A DNA stretch of 16,239 nucleotides from SVKR01 sp963605115 (GTDB taxonomy: Bacteria > Bacillota > Clostridia > Oscillospirales > Oscillospiraceae), in assembly GCA_963605115.1 (NCBI GenBank), contig CAVCTM010000045.1, positions 1-16,239 on the forward strand. The letters run 5' to 3'. Shown one piece after another: positions 15,601-16,239 of the stretch (position 1 is the stretch's first letter; every line of letters begins with the position of its first letter). Under the pieces are notes generated by a model that had not been told where the DNA came from, did no database searches, and saw nothing but the letters and a program-made list of their open reading frames with translations. A program made the position numbers and the translations under genes.

Positions 15601-16104
15601 GACCGCACGGATCTCACGGATCTCCGCTTCGATACGCGCGTTGAGGCGGTCTATGAGCCCTATGTCACCGCGCTCGCCGCGGGCGAGACGGAAGACGGTC
15701 GCCCGGCGCTGCTCGTCGAGGGCAGCTTCCGCCGCGGCGACGCGCTGACGCTCAGCGACCAGCCGGACGCCCCGGACCACGGCGAGGTGCTCGAAAGCTG
15801 GAGCCTCCGCATCCCGGACGACGGCGCGGCGAGCCACACCGTCCGCGTTTATCTGCCGGAGACCGGCAGGGGAGAGACGCTCGGCGTCTGGACCCGCAGC
15901 GGCGCGCTCTGGCAAAAGCGCAGCGGCGACGAGGTGGGGAGCTATCTTGTCTTCGACCTCGAAGGCAGCGCCGACCTCGCCCTCACCCTGACCCGCCGCC
16001 CCCTCTGGCCCCTCTACGCCGCCGCCGGAGCGGTGCTCCTCGCCGCACTGGTCACAGTGCTGCTGCTCGTGAGGAAAAAACGGAAAAAGAAGAAACAGGC
16101 ATGA
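12676..16104 (+). CDS. Surface-anchored GLUG-repeat protein with a large helical insertion
   Basis: A 1142-residue exported protein. It has a signal peptide (about 1-29, ending AVFA-A), an N-terminal cap (about 33-130) of the kind that precedes GLUG/pectate-lyase-like beta-solenoids, then six GLUG-type repeats centred on VGGIAG-like strings at 131, 157, 185, 246, 275 and 301. Residues about 310-728 are a long, charged, Ala/Leu/Asp/Glu-rich helical region, probably coiled coil. Five more repeats follow at 747, 799, 829, 855 and 880, then a beta-rich C-terminal part, one transmembrane helix (about 1109-1132) and the tail RKKRKKKKQA, which would sit in the cytoplasm. No LPXTG signal is present. 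AAGGAGG (12660-12666) precedes the ATG, and the gene overlaps the MMPL gene by 20 bases, so the two probably act together. No enzymatic motif is seen; a scaffold, adhesin or transporter-partner role is inference. Confidence 0.88.
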   Translation: MRTKTLKTRAAAALLVLCFLLALCPAVFAAEGEVRIGSIEDLRAFADACTSDSYSAGLRVVLTADIDAAGEDISVPVFLGSFDGRGYRIYGLRITRSASDLGLFSRIGAGASVKNLRVEGEVIPGGTQSRVGGIAGENLGTIENCSFSGVVSAAEQVGGIAGSNGAGGTISGSTVSGVVRGTQSTGGIAGSNAGTLLKCGSHASVNTTVSEEDLLAAELADLESTVVSLLTQQESTGSENPVTNDTGGVCGYSTGILQGCTNYGSVGYPHVGYNVGGVAGRQNGYMAACLNHGAVQGRKDVGGIVGQMAPDITLLLSADGLEELQTELNALEDVLDRTLNDAQGANDTVSARITEISGYADSARESAYDLNSQLSDFADANIGSVNALSLMIDRYIDKAVPIADAVSAGADELSTLISRARDALDALDGIDVYNDVILSELASMCASLESAGKKMEHGADELEAAFELMQNDIELPDTTQLRADLKVLLAAQEELNAALTAAMDEYEQTGTVSKETRDEVERTLRLTLDAFSDVVRDLNDIAEDPNFDGMLDRDLETLKKVAEHLKNASGDFSDAAKDLTTAVGALRRALDAMREVNRMLGDAADELDGVLESAENAAKDFADALKKADEWTHDLAEEEPITFTPLGEEYDATSNALNAALTGLSGSLDSLNDELSGSADTLLADLREVNSRFMRVMNCFLRLLGEAGDIDYDDIFQDVSEAELKSAARGKVLECVNYGSVTADRNVGGVAGAMATEYDLDPEDDLLPDSGGATNYTYQTRAILLDCANYGDVTAKYSAAGSVAGRMDLGIILNCGGYGDAASESGDYVGGVCGLSLSAIRGSWAKCTLSGGKYVGGIVGSGARVTDCASMVEIAEATQLAGAIAGEITDDYSGNRFVSGSLAGVDRVSYAGKAESVSYSALVADESIPDEFRKLTLSFLADGETLYSRFFRYGQSFGADIYPDAPEREDCYVRWDRTDLTDLRFDTRVEAVYEPYVTALAAGETEDGRPALLVEGSFRRGDALTLSDQPDAPDHGEVLESWSLRIPDDGAASHTVRVYLPETGRGETLGVWTRSGALWQKRSGDEVGSYLVFDLEGSADLALTLTRRPLWPLYAAAGAVLLAALVTVLLLVRKKRKKKKQA

Positions 16105-16108
16105 AAAT

Positions 16109-16141
16109 AAGCTCAGGGGAGGAGTTTCCTCCCCTGAGCTT
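16109..16141 (+). terminator. Perfect 15-base-pair hairpin after the surface-protein gene
   Basis: A perfect stem (16109-16123 with 16127-16141) with a GTT loop starts four bases beyond the stop codon. No T run follows (CAGTCTGTC), so termination may be inefficient or the hairpin may protect the transcript end. It nonetheless probably closes the three-gene cluster. Confidence 0.65.
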
Positions 16142-16167
16142 CAGTCTGTCAAAAAAGCTTAATCAAC

Positions 16168-16230
16168 GCGGCGAAGCCGCACAAATTAAAGGCCTCCCTG
16201 TGCAAGGGAGGCTGTCAGCCGAAGGCTGAC
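16168..16230. repeat. Modular intergenic hairpin repeat at the right edge
   Basis: Three hairpins in tandem: GCGGC-GAA-GCCGC (16168-16180), an eight-base-pair stem (16192-16199 with 16205-16212), and GTCAGCC-GAA-GGCTGAC (16214-16230). The AT-rich linker ACAAATTAAA (16181-16190) follows the first. Sequences of this type (CCTCCCT stem plus a GTCAGCC-GAA hairpin) recur many times in gut clostridial genomes, as far as I recall. It continues to the window edge and has no coding potential. Confidence 0.65.
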
Positions 16231-16239
16231 TGGAGGGTT

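Noticed and set aside
10845..15915. Long minus-strand open frames (10845-12824, 12577-14574, 14686-15915) opposite the MMPL and GLUG genes
   Set aside because: Composition is low-complexity Arg/Ala/Val/Asp with no membrane or motif pattern. The opposite strand encodes coherent transmembrane and repeat proteins.
16000..16104. LPXTG sortase signal at the C-terminus of the GLUG protein
   Set aside because: There is a hydrophobic helix and a basic tail, but no LPXTG-like motif before the helix; a plain membrane anchor fits.
16147..16152. TTGACA on the minus strand after the last gene
   Set aside because: No -10 at a proper distance, and it would read antisense into the surface-protein gene.
1..16239. 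CRISPR array, tRNA/rRNA genes, insertion sequences, toxin-antitoxin or phage-defence genes
   Set aside because: No regularly spaced repeats, no recognisable tRNA or rRNA stretches and no transposase, nuclease-helicase or antitoxin motifs were seen on either strand.

Overview
The window looks like a chromosomal segment of a high-GC anaerobic Firmicute, most likely a gut clostridium of the Oscillospiraceae/Ruminococcaceae kind. This is inferred from the gene families (enoate-reductase-type flavoenzymes, clostridial RodA, Upp, MMPL and GLUG proteins), from strong GGAGG-type ribosome binding sites, from heavy G/C codon bias, and from hairpin-rich intergenic repeats of a style common in such genomes. 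No species can be named from the sequence alone. I found no rRNA, tRNA, CRISPR array, insertion sequence or phage gene.

Left part (1-4500, minus strand): about 300 bases of non-coding hairpin mosaic and a strong terminator, then two tandem paralogous flavin/iron-sulfur oxidoreductases (305-2272 and 2394-4331). Both have an FMN TIM barrel, a 4Fe-4S cysteine set and tandem FAD/NAD(P) Rossmann folds. Each has its own TATAAT box upstream.

Middle (4444-8665): housekeeping genes. rodA (minus strand) and the tsaE-tsaB pair (plus strand) diverge from a 78-base AT-rich spacer with overlapping promoters. tsaB is followed by upp (uracil salvage), for which a near-consensus promoter lies inside tsaB. 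After two hairpins comes ansA, a type I L-asparaginase. The 350 bases after ansA are non-coding and highly structured.

Right part (9016-16104, plus strand): the most distinctive region, three genes that appear to form one envelope system. The first is a membrane-anchored endonuclease/exonuclease/phosphatase-fold hydrolase with a complete catalytic set. The second is an MMPL/RND-type exporter with both Asp-Tyr proton-relay pairs and a glycine-tetrad C-terminal tail. The third, overlapping the exporter by 20 bases, is a 1142-residue surface protein in which a GLUG beta-solenoid is split by about 420 residues of helix; a transmembrane anchor with a lysine/arginine tail ends it. The window closes with a hairpin and another intergenic repeat that shares a short AT-rich linker with the left-edge repeat.

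The proposed joint function of the three-gene cluster (export and external processing or retention of an envelope molecule) is inference. The family assignments rest on visible motifs.
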